DNA from: Pseudomonas sp. S35
Lineage (GTDB): Bacteria > Pseudomonadota > Gammaproteobacteria > Pseudomonadales > Pseudomonadaceae
DNA: 64,000 bases
Direction: 5' to 3'
Assembly (NCBI RefSeq): GCF_009866765.1
Contig: NZ_CP019431.1
Location: 1,922,001 to 1,986,000 of the forward strand
Shown: positions 26,090-34,646 of the stretch, in pieces
Layout of the letters: every line of letters starts with the position of its first letter
How positions within the stretch are numbered: position 1 is the stretch's first letter
Made by a program: the position numbers and the translations under genes
Notes under the pieces: model-generated
What the model saw: the letters and a program-made list of their open reading frames with translations, nothing else
Database searches by the model: none
What the model was told of the DNA's origin: nothing

Positions 26090-26160
26090 AAATTATTAGC
26101 GCGTTAAATAGTTAGTGGTAAGAATATATCGCGCAAATAGTTAGCGCGCAATATATTTGC
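26090..26160. promoter_or_regulatory. Putative OhrR operator boxes upstream of ohr
   Basis: Two degenerate palindromes centred on GCGC. The first is 26133-26160, with left half GCAAATAGTTAGCG and right half CGCAATATATTTGC (11 of 14 positions match). The second is 26090-26113 (AAATTATTAGCG and CGTTAAATAGTT, 8 of 12). Both share the GCGCGCAA core with the box before gpx at 41035-41060. They lie within 100 bases of the ohr start. Confidence 0.6.
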
Positions 26161-26309
26161 TCAGGCAAAATTCTTCTCCAGTTGTGTGAGGCGACCGTAA
26201 GAAGAGATTGCTTTATGAGGTAGGTAGGCAGACTCGGGCTATCAGCTAAATCTGAGTCTGACGCTTGAGAGAGCAGGGGCGGCGAATGCGTGCCCTGAGT
26301 GCAGCAGGT

Positions 26310-26762
26310 TTACAGGCTGTTTTGAAGATTTCCCCGTAGCGTCAGCAAGTCACTTTGCAGCTTGCGCAATTGTTCAATGTCCAGGCCACTGGCACCCAGA
26401 ATGCACTGGGGGACGCCCATAGCGTTTTCTTGCAGGGCGCGGCCTGCCTCGGTCAGTTCCACCACCACCACCCGCTCATCTTCACGGCTGCGGGTGCGGC
26501 TGAGCAGGCCTTCGGCTTCCAGGCGCTTGAGCAGTGGGGTCAGGGAGCCCGGATCGGTCAACAACCGGCTGCTGATTTCACCTACGGTCAGACTGTCCTC
26601 CTCCCACAACACCATCATCGCCAGGTACTGCGGATAGGTCAGGCCGAGGGCTTGCAACAAGGGCTTATAGACCTTGGTCATCAACAGCGACGTGGAGTGC
26701 AGCGCAAAACACAGCTGATTGTTCAGCATCAGGGATTCGCAGGGGTCAGGATTTTTGCTCAT
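26310..26762 (-). CDS. ohrR: MarR-family organic hydroperoxide sensor OhrR
   Basis: A 150-residue MarR repressor. The reactive cysteine is in NQLCFALHSTS (residue 19), followed by YPQYLAMMVLW and the winged helix [44 protein letters not shown] second Cys (PQCILGAS) may allow an intersubunit disulfide. Start ATG 26762 (MSKNPDPCESLM). It represses ohr and probably itself; the operator boxes lie between the two starts. Confidence 0.93.
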   Translation of the reverse strand: MSKNPDPCESLMLNNQLCFALHSTSLLMTKVYKPLLQALGLTYPQYLAMMVLWEEDSLTVGEISSRLLTDPGSLTPLLKRLEAEGLLSRTRSREDERVVVVELTEAGRALQENAMGVPQCILGASGLDIEQLRKLQSDLLTLRGNLQNSL

Positions 26763-26842
26763 GATGGCGCCTCGAGAAAGCATATCTGGCTTGAAATTTA
26801 TCGGGCAAATGTTTAATGCGCCAGATAATTCTACATGAGCGG

Positions 26843-27793
26843 TCAGACCAAGCTGCTTTGTAGTGCCAGATCCCAGGGCGGCACCGGGCTGAAACGGGAT
26901 TTAAGGTATTCCAGTAACAGACGGCTGCGCGCGTTGGGCTGTTGTTCCAGGCGCAATGCATAGATCCCGCTGGTTTCCGGGCTGGGCAGGCCTTCTTCGC
27001 AAAACAGCGGGAGTAACTCGCCACGCACCAAGTATTCACTGGCCAGCCAAGTGGGTAGATGGGCGATACCCAAGCCGGCCAAGGCGCCTGAGAGCAGGGC
27101 TTCGGCATTGTTGGCACTCATGCGGATACGTTGCGGGCGATAGGCGGTACGGCGCCCATCCAGTTCGAAGCGCCATGCGAACATCGGTGCAAGGCCATCC
27201 CAGTCCAAGCCGTCGTGTTCGCTCAGCTCGCGGGGATGGGTCGGCGTGCCCCGGCTTTTCAGGTAGGCCGGGCTGGCGCAGGCGATACGTACGATGCTCG
27301 CCAGGGGCGTGGCAATCAGCCGGGTGTCGACGATATGCCCGGCACGCAGCACCAGGTCGACTTTGCCCAGGTGTGCGCCCTGCATGTCGACAAAACTGTC
27401 GATCAGGTGCAAGTGCACATCCAGGCCGGGGTACACATTCAGGAAGTCTGCAATCACCGGCGCCAGGTGCCGCCGGCCAAAGGCTGCCGGCGCATCCACC
27501 CGAATCAGCCCCTCCGGTGCATGGCTCAGGGACACGGCTTCGGCCCGCGCCAGTTGCAACTCGCTGACAATCCGCCGTGCGCGCTCGGCAAACGCCAGCC
27601 CTGAAGGTGTCGGCACCACTGCGTGGGTGCTGCGCTGGAACAGGCGGCTGCCCACCGAGCTTTCCAGGCTGTCGATACGTCGCGCCACTGCCGAGGGTGT
27701 CAGAGGATGGCGGCGGGCGGCGGCGGAGAAGCTGCCGGTTTCCAGCACATCAAGAAACAGGCTCAGTTGGTCGGTGAGGGCGTTGGGATTCAT
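26843..27793 (-). CDS. LysR-type transcriptional regulator
   Basis: A 316-residue regulator. HTH: LFLDVLETGSFSAAARRHPLTPSAVARRIDSLESSVGSRLFQRSTH. Effector domain with HLAPVIADFLNVYPGLDVHLHLIDSFVDM and GALAGLGIAHLPTWLASE. Start ATG 27793 (MNPNALTDQLSL); longer forms run into the divergent region. It is divergent from the TauE-family permease, with 108 bases between starts, and probably controls it. Confidence 0.87.
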   Translation of the reverse strand: MNPNALTDQLSLFLDVLETGSFSAAARRHPLTPSAVARRIDSLESSVGSRLFQRSTHAVVPTPSGLAFAERARRIVSELQLARAEAVSLSHAPEGLIRVDAPAAFGRRHLAPVIADFLNVYPGLDVHLHLIDSFVDMQGAHLGKVDLVLRAGHIVDTRLIATPLASIVRIACASPAYLKSRGTPTHPRELSEHDGLDWDGLAPMFAWRFELDGRRTAYRPQRIRMSANNAEALLSGALAGLGIAHLPTWLASEYLVRGELLPLFCEEGLPSPETSGIYALRLEQQPNARSRLLLEYLKSRFSPVPPWDLALQSSLV

Positions 27794-27901
27794 GGGCGGG
27801 CACTTATGCGAGATTGGCACAGCCATTGTGCGTTGCTGTGCGTTTCCGCGCCAGGGTCGACTGCGTAGCATGCAAGGCCTGAGAGTGTGGAGTAATGAGC
27901 G

Positions 27902-28651
27902 GTGTTGGATTTAGCGATGTACCTGGTATTGGGCGCGGCCTTGGGCACGGTGGGCGGGCTGTTTGGTATTGGCGGTGGGCTGATTGCCATCCCTGTGCTC
28001 GGGGTGTTGTTCGGCCTGGATCAGCAAATCGCCCAGGGCACGGCGTTGGTGATGGTGGTTCCTAACGTGATGCTTGCTCTTTGGCGTTATCACCAGCGCA
28101 ACCGCATCGAACTGCGCCATGCCTTGCCGCTGGGGGTCATGGGTTTCAGCTTTGCCTGGCTGGGCTCGATTTGGGCAGTGGGCCTGGATGCGGGCGCGAT
28201 GCGCATCGGTTTCATCGCCTTTCTGGTCGCCTTGTCGGCCTACAACCTGTTACGCATGTTCACCCGCAACGCACCGCCGAGCGCCCAGATGCGTTACTCC
28301 TGGCCCTGGCTGGGTGTGTTGGGCGCTGTGTCCGGTTCTATGGGCGGCTTGTTTGGCGTAGGTGGCGCAGTGGTAGCCACGCCGGTGCTGACCAGTGTCT
28401 TCGGGACCACCCAAGTGGTTGCCCAAGGCTTGTCCCTGGCCTTGGCCCTGCCCAGTACCGGCGTGACCCTGGTGACCTATGCCTGGCACCACGAAGTGGA
28501 CTGGACGATCGGCGCGCCCCTGGCGATCGGTGGCCTGCTCAGTATCAGTTGGGGCGTGAAAGTTGCCCACGCGTTGCCTGAGCGATTGCTGCGCGGTCTG
28601 TTCTGCGGCTTTCTAGTCGTCTGTGCGGTGATGCTGACTTTTAAAGTCTGA
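27902..28651 (+). CDS. TauE/SafE-family anion permease
   Basis: A 249-residue membrane protein with about eight helices. GGLFGIGGGLIAIPVLGVLFGLDQQIAQGTALVM and the second repeat GGLFGVGGAVVATPVLTSVFGTTQVVAQGLSLAL show the internal duplication typical of the family. It may export sulfite, sulfonates or related anions. The start is GTG 27902 (LDLAMYLVLG) with GGAG nine bases upstream. The 3' end overlaps that of the convergent LysR gene by 11 bases. Confidence 0.85.
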   Translation: MLDLAMYLVLGAALGTVGGLFGIGGGLIAIPVLGVLFGLDQQIAQGTALVMVVPNVMLALWRYHQRNRIELRHALPLGVMGFSFAWLGSIWAVGLDAGAMRIGFIAFLVALSAYNLLRMFTRNAPPSAQMRYSWPWLGVLGAVSGSMGGLFGVGGAVVATPVLTSVFGTTQVVAQGLSLALALPSTGVTLVTYAWHHEVDWTIGAPLAIGGLLSISWGVKVAHALPERLLRGLFCGFLVVCAVMLTFKV

Positions 28652-29531
28652 AACCTTCAAGGATATATTCGGCCAGGCACTCGGTGATGGGCGACGTCAT
28701 TTGCGGGTTGCGTAGCAAGTGCAGGTTCATCGACGGTAGCGGCGGGAAACCCTCGTCGCTGCCGAGGACGCGCAGGTCTTCAGTCACCAGGCTTTCCATG
28801 CAGATCATCGCGGCCAGGCCGGCACTGACCACCGCCTGGATCGCCGCCACGTTGGTGCTGTGGTAAGCCAGGCGGTAGTCGCGCCCGGTTGCATCCAATG
28901 CTGCGCGGGTCCATTGCGTGTACAGGCAGTCATCGCCGGACACCGCCAGGGGCACGGCGTCGTGCTCCTCTACACAAAAGCAGGGCGCGGCTGCCCAGAC
29001 CATCCGTTCGGTGCGCAACAGTTCACCGATTTCCTTGCCGGGCTCGCGACTGATCACGGTCAGCGCCAGGTCGCGTCGCTGCATCAACACCGTTGAGGAT
29101 TCGCAATGCAGTTCGATCTGGATCAACGGGTATGCCTTGGAGAACTGCTTGAGAATGCCCGGAAGGAAACGCATCACGTAGTCATCCGGTGTGCCAATGC
29201 GCACCAACCCGACCATATGGGGCTCGCGCAGGGTGTTGAACACCTCGCTGTGCAGTTTCAGGATGCGTCGCGCATACCCCAGTAACACCTGGCCCTCGGG
29301 CGTCAGCCGTACCTGCCGGCCGTCGCGCTCGAACAGCTTGCGCTGCAACACGTCTTCTTCGAGACGCTTCATCTGCATGCTTACCGCCGATTGGGTGCGA
29401 TTGACCAGTTCGCCGGCGCGGGTAAAGCCGCCCTGATCGGCGATGGCGACGAAGGTGCGCAGCACTTCAGTGTCGATACTCGGATAGCCGGACAATTGAT
29501 CAATCTCTGAGATGTATTGCATAAGAAACAT
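28641..29531 (-). CDS. LysR-type regulator, LrhA/HexA type
   Basis: A 296-residue regulator. The HTH reads EVLRTFVAIADQGGFTRAGELVNRTQSAVSMQMKRLEEDV, with the NRTQSAVSMQMKRLE block characteristic of the LrhA/HexA/PecT branch, which often controls motility or exoproducts. Starts at 29531 (MFLMQYIS) and 29522 (MQYIS) are both possible; neither has a good ribosome site. It is divergent from the DUF1127 gene. Confidence 0.85.
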   Translation of the reverse strand: MFLMQYISEIDQLSGYPSIDTEVLRTFVAIADQGGFTRAGELVNRTQSAVSMQMKRLEEDVLQRKLFERDGRQVRLTPEGQVLLGYARRILKLHSEVFNTLREPHMVGLVRIGTPDDYVMRFLPGILKQFSKAYPLIQIELHCESSTVLMQRRDLALTVISREPGKEIGELLRTERMVWAAAPCFCVEEHDAVPLAVSGDDCLYTQWTRAALDATGRDYRLAYHSTNVAAIQAVVSAGLAAMICMESLVTEDLRVLGSDEGFPPLPSMNLHLLRNPQMTSPITECLAEYILEGFRL

Positions 29532-29592
29532 TCGTTGGATTGATCATATAGCGGCGCACACACTGTCGTCATCCCCTAGGGAGGGCGAGAAG

Positions 29593-29799
29593 ATGAAAGG
29601 CCAGAAAGGTTTTGTGTTGATGGCGAAGCGGCCGTTTGTAGGGCTGTTTCAAACGATTGCCCGTTGGTACATGTTGTACCGCGAACGCCAGATGCTGGCG
29701 ACCATGAGCGATGACGCGCTCAAAGACATCGGGCTCAACCGCGCCGACGTGGCGCACGAGCGTCATCGACATTTCTGGGAAGATCCGCTGCGAAAATGA
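29593..29799 (+). CDS. DUF1127 small protein
   Basis: A 68-residue protein with the DUF1127 pattern: RWYMLYRERQMLATMSDDALKDIGLNRADVAHE. These small basic proteins bind RNA or regulate phosphate and small-RNA processes in alphaproteobacteria; the role in Pseudomonas is not settled. ATG 29593 (MKGQKGFVLMAK) has GGGAGGGCGAG upstream. It is divergent from a LrhA-type LysR gene, which may regulate it. Confidence 0.9.
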   Translation: MKGQKGFVLMAKRPFVGLFQTIARWYMLYRERQMLATMSDDALKDIGLNRADVAHERHRHFWEDPLRK

Positions 29800-29844
29800 C
29801 CCCGGATGCAGTAGGGTAGGTCGTGCGCAACCAAGGAGCTGTCC

Positions 29845-31059
29845 ATGCCCGCCGACCTGTCTTTTTCCCTCAAGCAAGCTCGACGCATGGCGCTGGCGGC
29901 CCAGGGTTTTTCCGGGCGCCAGGCGCCTGCCCAGATCAAAGCCGCGCACCTCAACCGCTTGATCGATCGCCTGGGCGTGTTGCAGATCGATTCGGTCAAT
30001 GCCGTGGTGCGCTCCCATTACCTGCCGCTGTTTTCCCGGTTGGGCAATTACTCCCCATTGATACTTGAGCAGGCGGCCTGGAGCCAGGGCCGACGGCGTT
30101 CGTTGTTCGAGTACTGGGGGCATGAGGCGTCGCTGCTGCCTATGGCGCTGTACCCGTTGATGCGTTGGCGCATGGGGCGGGCTCAGAAGGGCCAAGGCAT
30201 CTATTCGCAGATGGCGCGGTTTGGGCGCGAGCAGCAGGCCGTCATTCAGCGCGTGTTGAAGACTGTTGAACAGCAGGGCGCCTTGGGTGCCGGCAGTCTG
30301 TCCAGCCGCGAAGAACGTGCGGGTCCCTGGTGGGACTGGAGTGCTGAAAAGCACGCGTTGGAATGGTTGTTCGCCGCCGGCCTGGTCACCGTTGCTGGTC
30401 GACGTGGTTTCGAGCGCCTCTACGACTTGCCCGAACGCGTTATCCCTGGCGAGATCCTTCAGCAAACCGCGCTCACGGAGGCCGAGGCCCAACGCGGCTT
30501 GTTGTTGCACAGCGCCACCGCCTTGGGCGTGGGCACTGAAAAAGACCTGCGTGATTACTTCCGCCTGGACCCTGCCGACAGTCGCGCCCGCTTGGCCGAG
30601 CTGGTGGAGGACGGGCAATTGCTGACCTGCCAGGTGCAAGGCTGGAAGCAGTCGGCTTACTGCCTGCCGGAGCCGAAAGTGCCGCGCAAAGTGCTGGCCA
30701 GCGCCTTGTTGTCGCCCTTTGACTCTTTGGTCTGGGAGCGCGCCCGCACCGAGCGCCTGTTCGATTTTCGTTACCGCCTGGAGATCTACACCCCGCAAGA
30801 AAAACGAATTTATGGCTACTACGTGCTGCCGTTTTTGCACAACGAGCGGATCGCGGCACGCGTCGACTTGCGCGCCGAACGCGCCAATGGGCGTTTGGCG
30901 GTGCATGCGGTGCACGAGCAAGAGCTTGGGCTGGATGACGAAGGAGTGCTGGCGCTGGCGCAGCACCTGCGGCAAATGGCCGAATGGCTGGGGCTTGAGC
31001 AGGTGCAGCTCAATTGCCAACGGCCAAGTGCCGCTCGGCTGCGGCTTGCTGGGCTCTAG
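29845..31059 (+). CDS. Crosslink-repair DNA glycosylase, YcaQ family
   Basis: A 404-residue winged-helix (HTH_42) glycosylase. Opening LSFSLKQARRMALAAQGF, then the catalytic QxD context LGVLQIDSVNAVVRSHYLPLFSRLGNY, WEYWGHEASLLP-like FEYWGHEASLLP, and the C-terminal WERARTERLFDFRYRLEIYTP...YYVLPFLHNE. It unhooks interstrand crosslinks such as those from nitrogen mustards or azinomycin. AAGGAGCTGTCC precedes the ATG. Confidence 0.93.
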   Translation: MPADLSFSLKQARRMALAAQGFSGRQAPAQIKAAHLNRLIDRLGVLQIDSVNAVVRSHYLPLFSRLGNYSPLILEQAAWSQGRRRSLFEYWGHEASLLPMALYPLMRWRMGRAQKGQGIYSQMARFGREQQAVIQRVLKTVEQQGALGAGSLSSREERAGPWWDWSAEKHALEWLFAAGLVTVAGRRGFERLYDLPERVIPGEILQQTALTEAEAQRGLLLHSATALGVGTEKDLRDYFRLDPADSRARLAELVEDGQLLTCQVQGWKQSAYCLPEPKVPRKVLASALLSPFDSLVWERARTERLFDFRYRLEIYTPQEKRIYGYYVLPFLHNERIAARVDLRAERANGRLAVHAVHEQELGLDDEGVLALAQHLRQMAEWLGLEQVQLNCQRPSAARLRLAGL

Positions 31060-31062
31060 GGC

Positions 31063-31086
31063 CCATCGGGGGCAAGCCCCCGATGG
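31063..31086. repeat. REP-like hairpin
   Basis: CCATCGGGGG (31063-31072) pairs perfectly with CCCCCGATGG (31077-31086) around CAAG. The GGGGGCAAGCCCCC core is the same as in the REP at 33357-33405, so this is a variant of the genome-wide repeat family. It separates the convergent YcaQ and class II DAHP synthase genes and may act as terminator. Confidence 0.75.
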
Positions 31087-31109
31087 CTTCAGTCCTGTCA
31101 GCCAAAGCC

Positions 31110-32456
31110 TCAGCGTTTGACTTGCTTCAGCGTCTCGGCAATCAGGAACGCCAGCTCCAGCGACTGATCGGCATTCATCCGTGGATCGCAGTGGGTGTGG
31201 TAGCGGTCCGACAAGCCATCCTCGGTGATCGGCCGTGCGCCGCCGATGCATTCGGTGACGTTCTGCCCGGTCATTTCGATATGAATCCCGCCGGCATAGC
31301 TGCCCTCGGCCTGGTGCACCTGGAAGAACTCCTTCACTTCGCCAAGGATCTGCGCAAAGTCGCGGGTCTTGTAGCCGCTGCTGGCCTTGATGGTGTTGCC
31401 GTGCATCGGGTCCGAGCTCCACAGCACCTGCTTGCCTTCACGCTGCACGGCGCGGATCAGGTTGGGCAGGTGGTCGCCGACCTTGCCTGCGCCCATGCGC
31501 GCGATCAGGTTGAGACGGCCTGGGTCATTGTCCGGGTTGAGGATGTCGATCAGGCGGATCAGGTCGTCGGGGTTCATGCTCGGGCCGACCTTGACGCCGA
31601 TTGGGTTGTTGACCCCGCGCAGGAATTCGACGTGGGCACCGTCCAGCTGACGGGTGCGGTCGCCGATCCACAGCATGTGAGCCGAGCAGTCGTAGTAGTC
31701 GTTGGTCAGGCTGTCGCGGCGCACGAAGGCTTGCTCGTAGTTGAGCAGCAACGCTTCGTGGGCGGTGAAGAAGCTGGTCTCGCGCAGTTGCGGCGAGCTG
31801 TCCATGCCGCAGGCGCGCATGAAGGCCAGGGTTTCGTCGATGCGGTCCGCCAGATGGCTGTACTTCTCGGCCAGCGCGGAGTTGGCGATAAAGTCCAGGT
31901 TCCACTGGTGCACTTGGTGCAGGTCGGCAAAACCGCCCTGGGCAAACGCGCGCAGCAGATTGAGCGTGGCCGTGGACTGGTGGTAGGACTGCAGCAGGCG
32001 GTCCGGGTCCGGTACGCGGCTTTTTTCGTCGAAGCCGATGCCGTTGACGATATCGCCACGGTAGGCGGGCAGGGTGATGCCGTCGATGGTTTCATCGTTG
32101 GCCGAGCGCGGCTTGGCGAATTGGCCGGCCATGCGTCCGACTTTCACCACCGGGCAACCGGCGGCGAAGGTCATTACAATCGCCATCTGCAACAACACCT
32201 TGAAGGTGTCGCGGATTTTCGCAGCGGAAAATTCGACGAAGCTTTCGGCGCAGTCGCCGCCTTGCAACAGGAAGGCGCGACCCTGTGTCACTTCGGCAAA
32301 CTGGCGGCGCAACTCACGGGCTTCCCCGGCAAACACCAGCGGCGGGTAGCTGGCCAGGCTCTGCTCCACCTGCAACAGGTGTGCGGCGTCCGGGTACTGG
32401 GGTTGTTGCTGGATCGGCAGGGCGCGCCAGCTGTCGGGGCTCCAGGGTTGGCTCAT
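31110..32456 (-). CDS. DAHP synthase, class II
   Basis: A 448-residue class II 3-deoxy-7-phosphoheptulonate synthase, unrelated in sequence to the class I enzyme at 16236-17312. Motifs: [28 protein letters not shown] (metal Cys), [14 protein letters not shown], the [20 protein letters not shown] segment, [11 protein letters not shown] and [17 protein letters not shown]. Similar enzymes in Pseudomonas supply shikimate for primary or phenazine pathways. Two adjacent ATGs occur (32459 and 32456); the second gives [13 protein letters not shown]. Confidence 0.93.
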   Translation of the reverse strand: MSQPWSPDSWRALPIQQQPQYPDAAHLLQVEQSLASYPPLVFAGEARELRRQFAEVTQGRAFLLQGGDCAESFVEFSAAKIRDTFKVLLQMAIVMTFAAGCPVVKVGRMAGQFAKPRSANDETIDGITLPAYRGDIVNGIGFDEKSRVPDPDRLLQSYHQSTATLNLLRAFAQGGFADLHQVHQWNLDFIANSALAEKYSHLADRIDETLAFMRACGMDSSPQLRETSFFTAHEALLLNYEQAFVRRDSLTNDYYDCSAHMLWIGDRTRQLDGAHVEFLRGVNNPIGVKVGPSMNPDDLIRLIDILNPDNDPGRLNLIARMGAGKVGDHLPNLIRAVQREGKQVLWSSDPMHGNTIKASSGYKTRDFAQILGEVKEFFQVHQAEGSYAGGIHIEMTGQNVTECIGGARPITEDGLSDRYHTHCDPRMNADQSLELAFLIAETLKQVKR

Positions 32457-32580
32457 CATGAACTCGATTGGCTGATTGACGGTGGGACGCCAATGTTATC
32501 AGCAATTAGTGCGTGACCTGCTGCTGCCGGTTGGCCGACAATCGCGCCTTTGCCGTGCAGCAAACCCGTTAGGAGTAGTG

Positions 32581-33336
32581 ATGACAGAGGAGCGTGTCGA
32601 GCGTCTGTTGGCCGAGGTCCATGATGATTTCGGCATGATCCGTGTGCTCGAAGTGGCCGATTACCGTTTTCTCGAATTTGGCGACGCCATTGAGCAAAGC
32701 TGCGTGTTCACCGCCGATCCGAGTTGGCTGGAGTACGACTACACCCGCGCGATGCTGATCGGCGCGCTGTGCCATGAGCAGCCGGAGAGTGCGCTGTTTC
32801 TCGGCCTGGGCGCTGGCACGCTGACCCAGGCGTGCCTCAAGTTCCTGCTATTGGAAGACGTCGAAGCCATCGAACTGCGTCCCGACGTGCCGCGCCTGGC
32901 CATCGAGTACCTGGGGTTGGACGATGATCCGCGCCTGTACATCCGCATTGGCGACGCGCTGGAGTTGTTGGAGACGGCTGAGTCGGCCGACCTGATTTTT
33001 GTCGACCTTTATACCGATGTCGGCCCCGGCGTTGGGCACCTGGCCTGGACCTTCCTGGAAAACTGCCAGAAAAAACTCAACCCCGGCGGCTGGCTGGTGA
33101 TCAATCAGTGGGCAACTGACGACGGCAAGCCACTGGGGGCGGCTTTGCTGCGTGGGCTGTATCACCGGCATTACTGGGAACTGCCGGTGAAGGAAGGCAA
33201 TGTGATTTTGCTGGTGCCTTCGGAGTTGGATCAGGTGCTGGACCTGGATGCGCTTTCTACGCGGGCTGAAGGGTTGGCGCCGCGTCTGGGGTATTCGTTG
33301 CAGCCGTTGATCAAGGCGATTCGGCCGGCTACCTAG
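32581..33336 (+). CDS. Spermidine synthase-like protein
   Basis: A 251-residue protein of the spermidine synthase superfamily. The SAM-binding loop reads ALFLGLGAGTLTQACLKF, then VEAIELRPDVPRLAIEYLGL and ADLIFVDLYTDVGPG. It lacks the full aminopropyl-acceptor motifs of SpeE, so the substrate may differ. ATG 32581 with AGGAG five bases upstream is the start; an upstream ATG would add a tail with no ribosome site. Confidence 0.82.
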   Translation: MTEERVERLLAEVHDDFGMIRVLEVADYRFLEFGDAIEQSCVFTADPSWLEYDYTRAMLIGALCHEQPESALFLGLGAGTLTQACLKFLLLEDVEAIELRPDVPRLAIEYLGLDDDPRLYIRIGDALELLETAESADLIFVDLYTDVGPGVGHLAWTFLENCQKKLNPGGWLVINQWATDDGKPLGAALLRGLYHRHYWELPVKEGNVILLVPSELDQVLDLDALSTRAEGLAPRLGYSLQPLIKAIRPAT

Positions 33337-33356
33337 TCGCCTGTTTTGGCGCTCTC

Positions 33357-33405
33357 GGGGGCAAGCCCCCTCCCACATTGGACTGCATTCTCCTGTGGGA
33401 GGGGG
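33357..33405. repeat. REP-type palindromic repeat
   Basis: Two stems: GGGGG/CCCCC around CAAG (33357-33370), and CCCCCTCCCACA (33366-33377) with TGTGGGAGGGGG (33394-33405), 12 perfect pairs. The GGGGGCAAGCCCCCTCCCACA motif is the standard REP half-site of the P. fluorescens group. It lies between convergent genes, where REPs commonly sit. Confidence 0.88.
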
Positions 33406-33431
33406 CCCTCGATAGCGTTTTTACCACCAAC

Positions 33432-34223
33432 TCAAATCCCCTTGAACACCCCCGGCCGCTTCTCGACCATCGCCCGCACTCCTTCCTTGGCGTCCTCGCT
33501 GTTCAACAATTTATCCACCATCGGCGGCAACGCTGCCGCCGCCACCGTTTCGCCTTCCATGCGCGCCAGCCGTGCTGACATCAAAGTCGCCTGCACCCCC
33601 AGCGGCGCCTGGCGCGCAATGCGGTTGGCCAGTTCGATGGCGCGGGGCAGCAGGTCTTCGCTGGCCATCACTTCCTGCACCAACCCCAGGCGCAGCGCTT
33701 CATGGGCGTCGAACTCATCGCCGGTGAGCAGCCAGCGCATTGCATTGCCCCAGCCAGCGATTTGATGAAAGCGCAGTGTCGCGCCGCCAAACGGAAAGAT
33801 CCCACGCTGTACTTCCATCTGCGCAAAGCGCGTGTTGCTCGCACAGAGGTTGATGTCCGCTGCCAGCATCAACTCGATGCCAATGGTCAGGCAATAACCC
33901 TGAGCGGCGACGATGACCGGTTTATTCACGCGCGGGCCGGCAAACACGCCCCACGGATCGCAGCCGCCCAGCGGGGGTTGCCAGCCGCCGGCCATCACCG
34001 CACTGACACTGGCCAGGTCCAGGCCGGCGGTGAAGTGGTCGCCGTGGGCAAAGACGATGGCGACCCGTGCAGCGTCGTTTCGATCAAATTCGCCATAAGC
34101 CAGGCTTAGCTCATTGAGCAAATCCAGGTCAAAGGCATTGCGCTTGGCCACCCGGTCCAGGCCCAGCAGCAGGACATGGCCCTGGAGATCACGGCTTACG
34201 CGGCTACTGCTGGCTTGATTCAT
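33432..34223 (-). CDS. Enoyl-CoA hydratase/isomerase (crotonase family)
   Basis: A 263-residue crotonase-fold protein. The oxyanion segment reads HGDHFTAGLDLASV, followed by GYCLTIGIELMLAADINLCASNTRFAQMEVQRGIFPFGGA. The usual catalytic Glu positions of enoyl-CoA hydratase are only partly recognisable, so the exact CoA substrate is open. Between this gene and the deaD homologue it is divergent; the gap is long. Confidence 0.87.
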   Translation of the reverse strand: MNQASSSRVSRDLQGHVLLLGLDRVAKRNAFDLDLLNELSLAYGEFDRNDAARVAIVFAHGDHFTAGLDLASVSAVMAGGWQPPLGGCDPWGVFAGPRVNKPVIVAAQGYCLTIGIELMLAADINLCASNTRFAQMEVQRGIFPFGGATLRFHQIAGWGNAMRWLLTGDEFDAHEALRLGLVQEVMASEDLLPRAIELANRIARQAPLGVQATLMSARLARMEGETVAAAALPPMVDKLLNSEDAKEGVRAMVEKRPGVFKGI

Positions 34224-34420
34224 CGGGTGTGCCCTCGGGCGCGGGGAAGGGTTTCAGACCAAAGGGTCGTGGTGGTTGGGTGAAACGTTTAAGCGTCATG
34301 ACCAGCTGGGCCGGGCCTTTGCAAAATAGACCCTGGCGCGGTTATCTGCAAAGACGGTGACGCAGAGCGGTTTATCGGCGCCTTGCGATAAAAAAAGCTC
34401 CCTTTTTCAGGTATTTCCGG
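34224..34420. other. Gap upstream of the deaD promoter
   Basis: About 200 bases between the crotonase start and the deaD promoter. No gene is seen. It should contain the crotonase promoter (read leftward), but no clear match to consensus stands out. Confidence 0.45.
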
Positions 34421-34646
34421 TATAGTGCGCGCCGGCCTTTAACCGGGCCGCGTTTAGGTAGCGCAATTCCCCGAAGTCAGCTTCGGCTGCACGTCCGCAC
34501 AGCGGACTCTTCCTTGACGAATCTTTTTCATTCATTCGTTTTCGCAAATCCCCGCCGACAAAGCAGCCAGGGCGACTCTTGAGTCTCAACACGGCATGCG
34601 CAGCTTTGGAGCATGGGTCTTTGCGGATGCACTTAGAGGCAGACCC
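34421..34646 (+). promoter_or_regulatory. Promoter and long 5' leader of the DEAD-box helicase gene
   Basis: TATAGT at 34421-34426 is a good -10 box, with no convincing -35. The following ~210-base leader contains stems such as GAAG/CTTC near 34475-34487 and GTCCGC/GCGGAC (34493-34507). Long structured leaders control cold-shock DEAD-box helicase mRNAs, often through autoregulation; that role here is inference. AGAGG (34634-34638) is the ribosome site. Confidence 0.55.

Noticed and set aside
29569..31422. Very long minus-strand open frame opposite the YcaQ gene
   Set aside because: It lies opposite a convincing YcaQ-family gene, has no domain and arises from high-GC third positions.
31014..32516. 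500-residue open frame opposite the class II DAHP synthase
   Set aside because: Coding evidence is all on the minus strand (DAHP synthase motifs).
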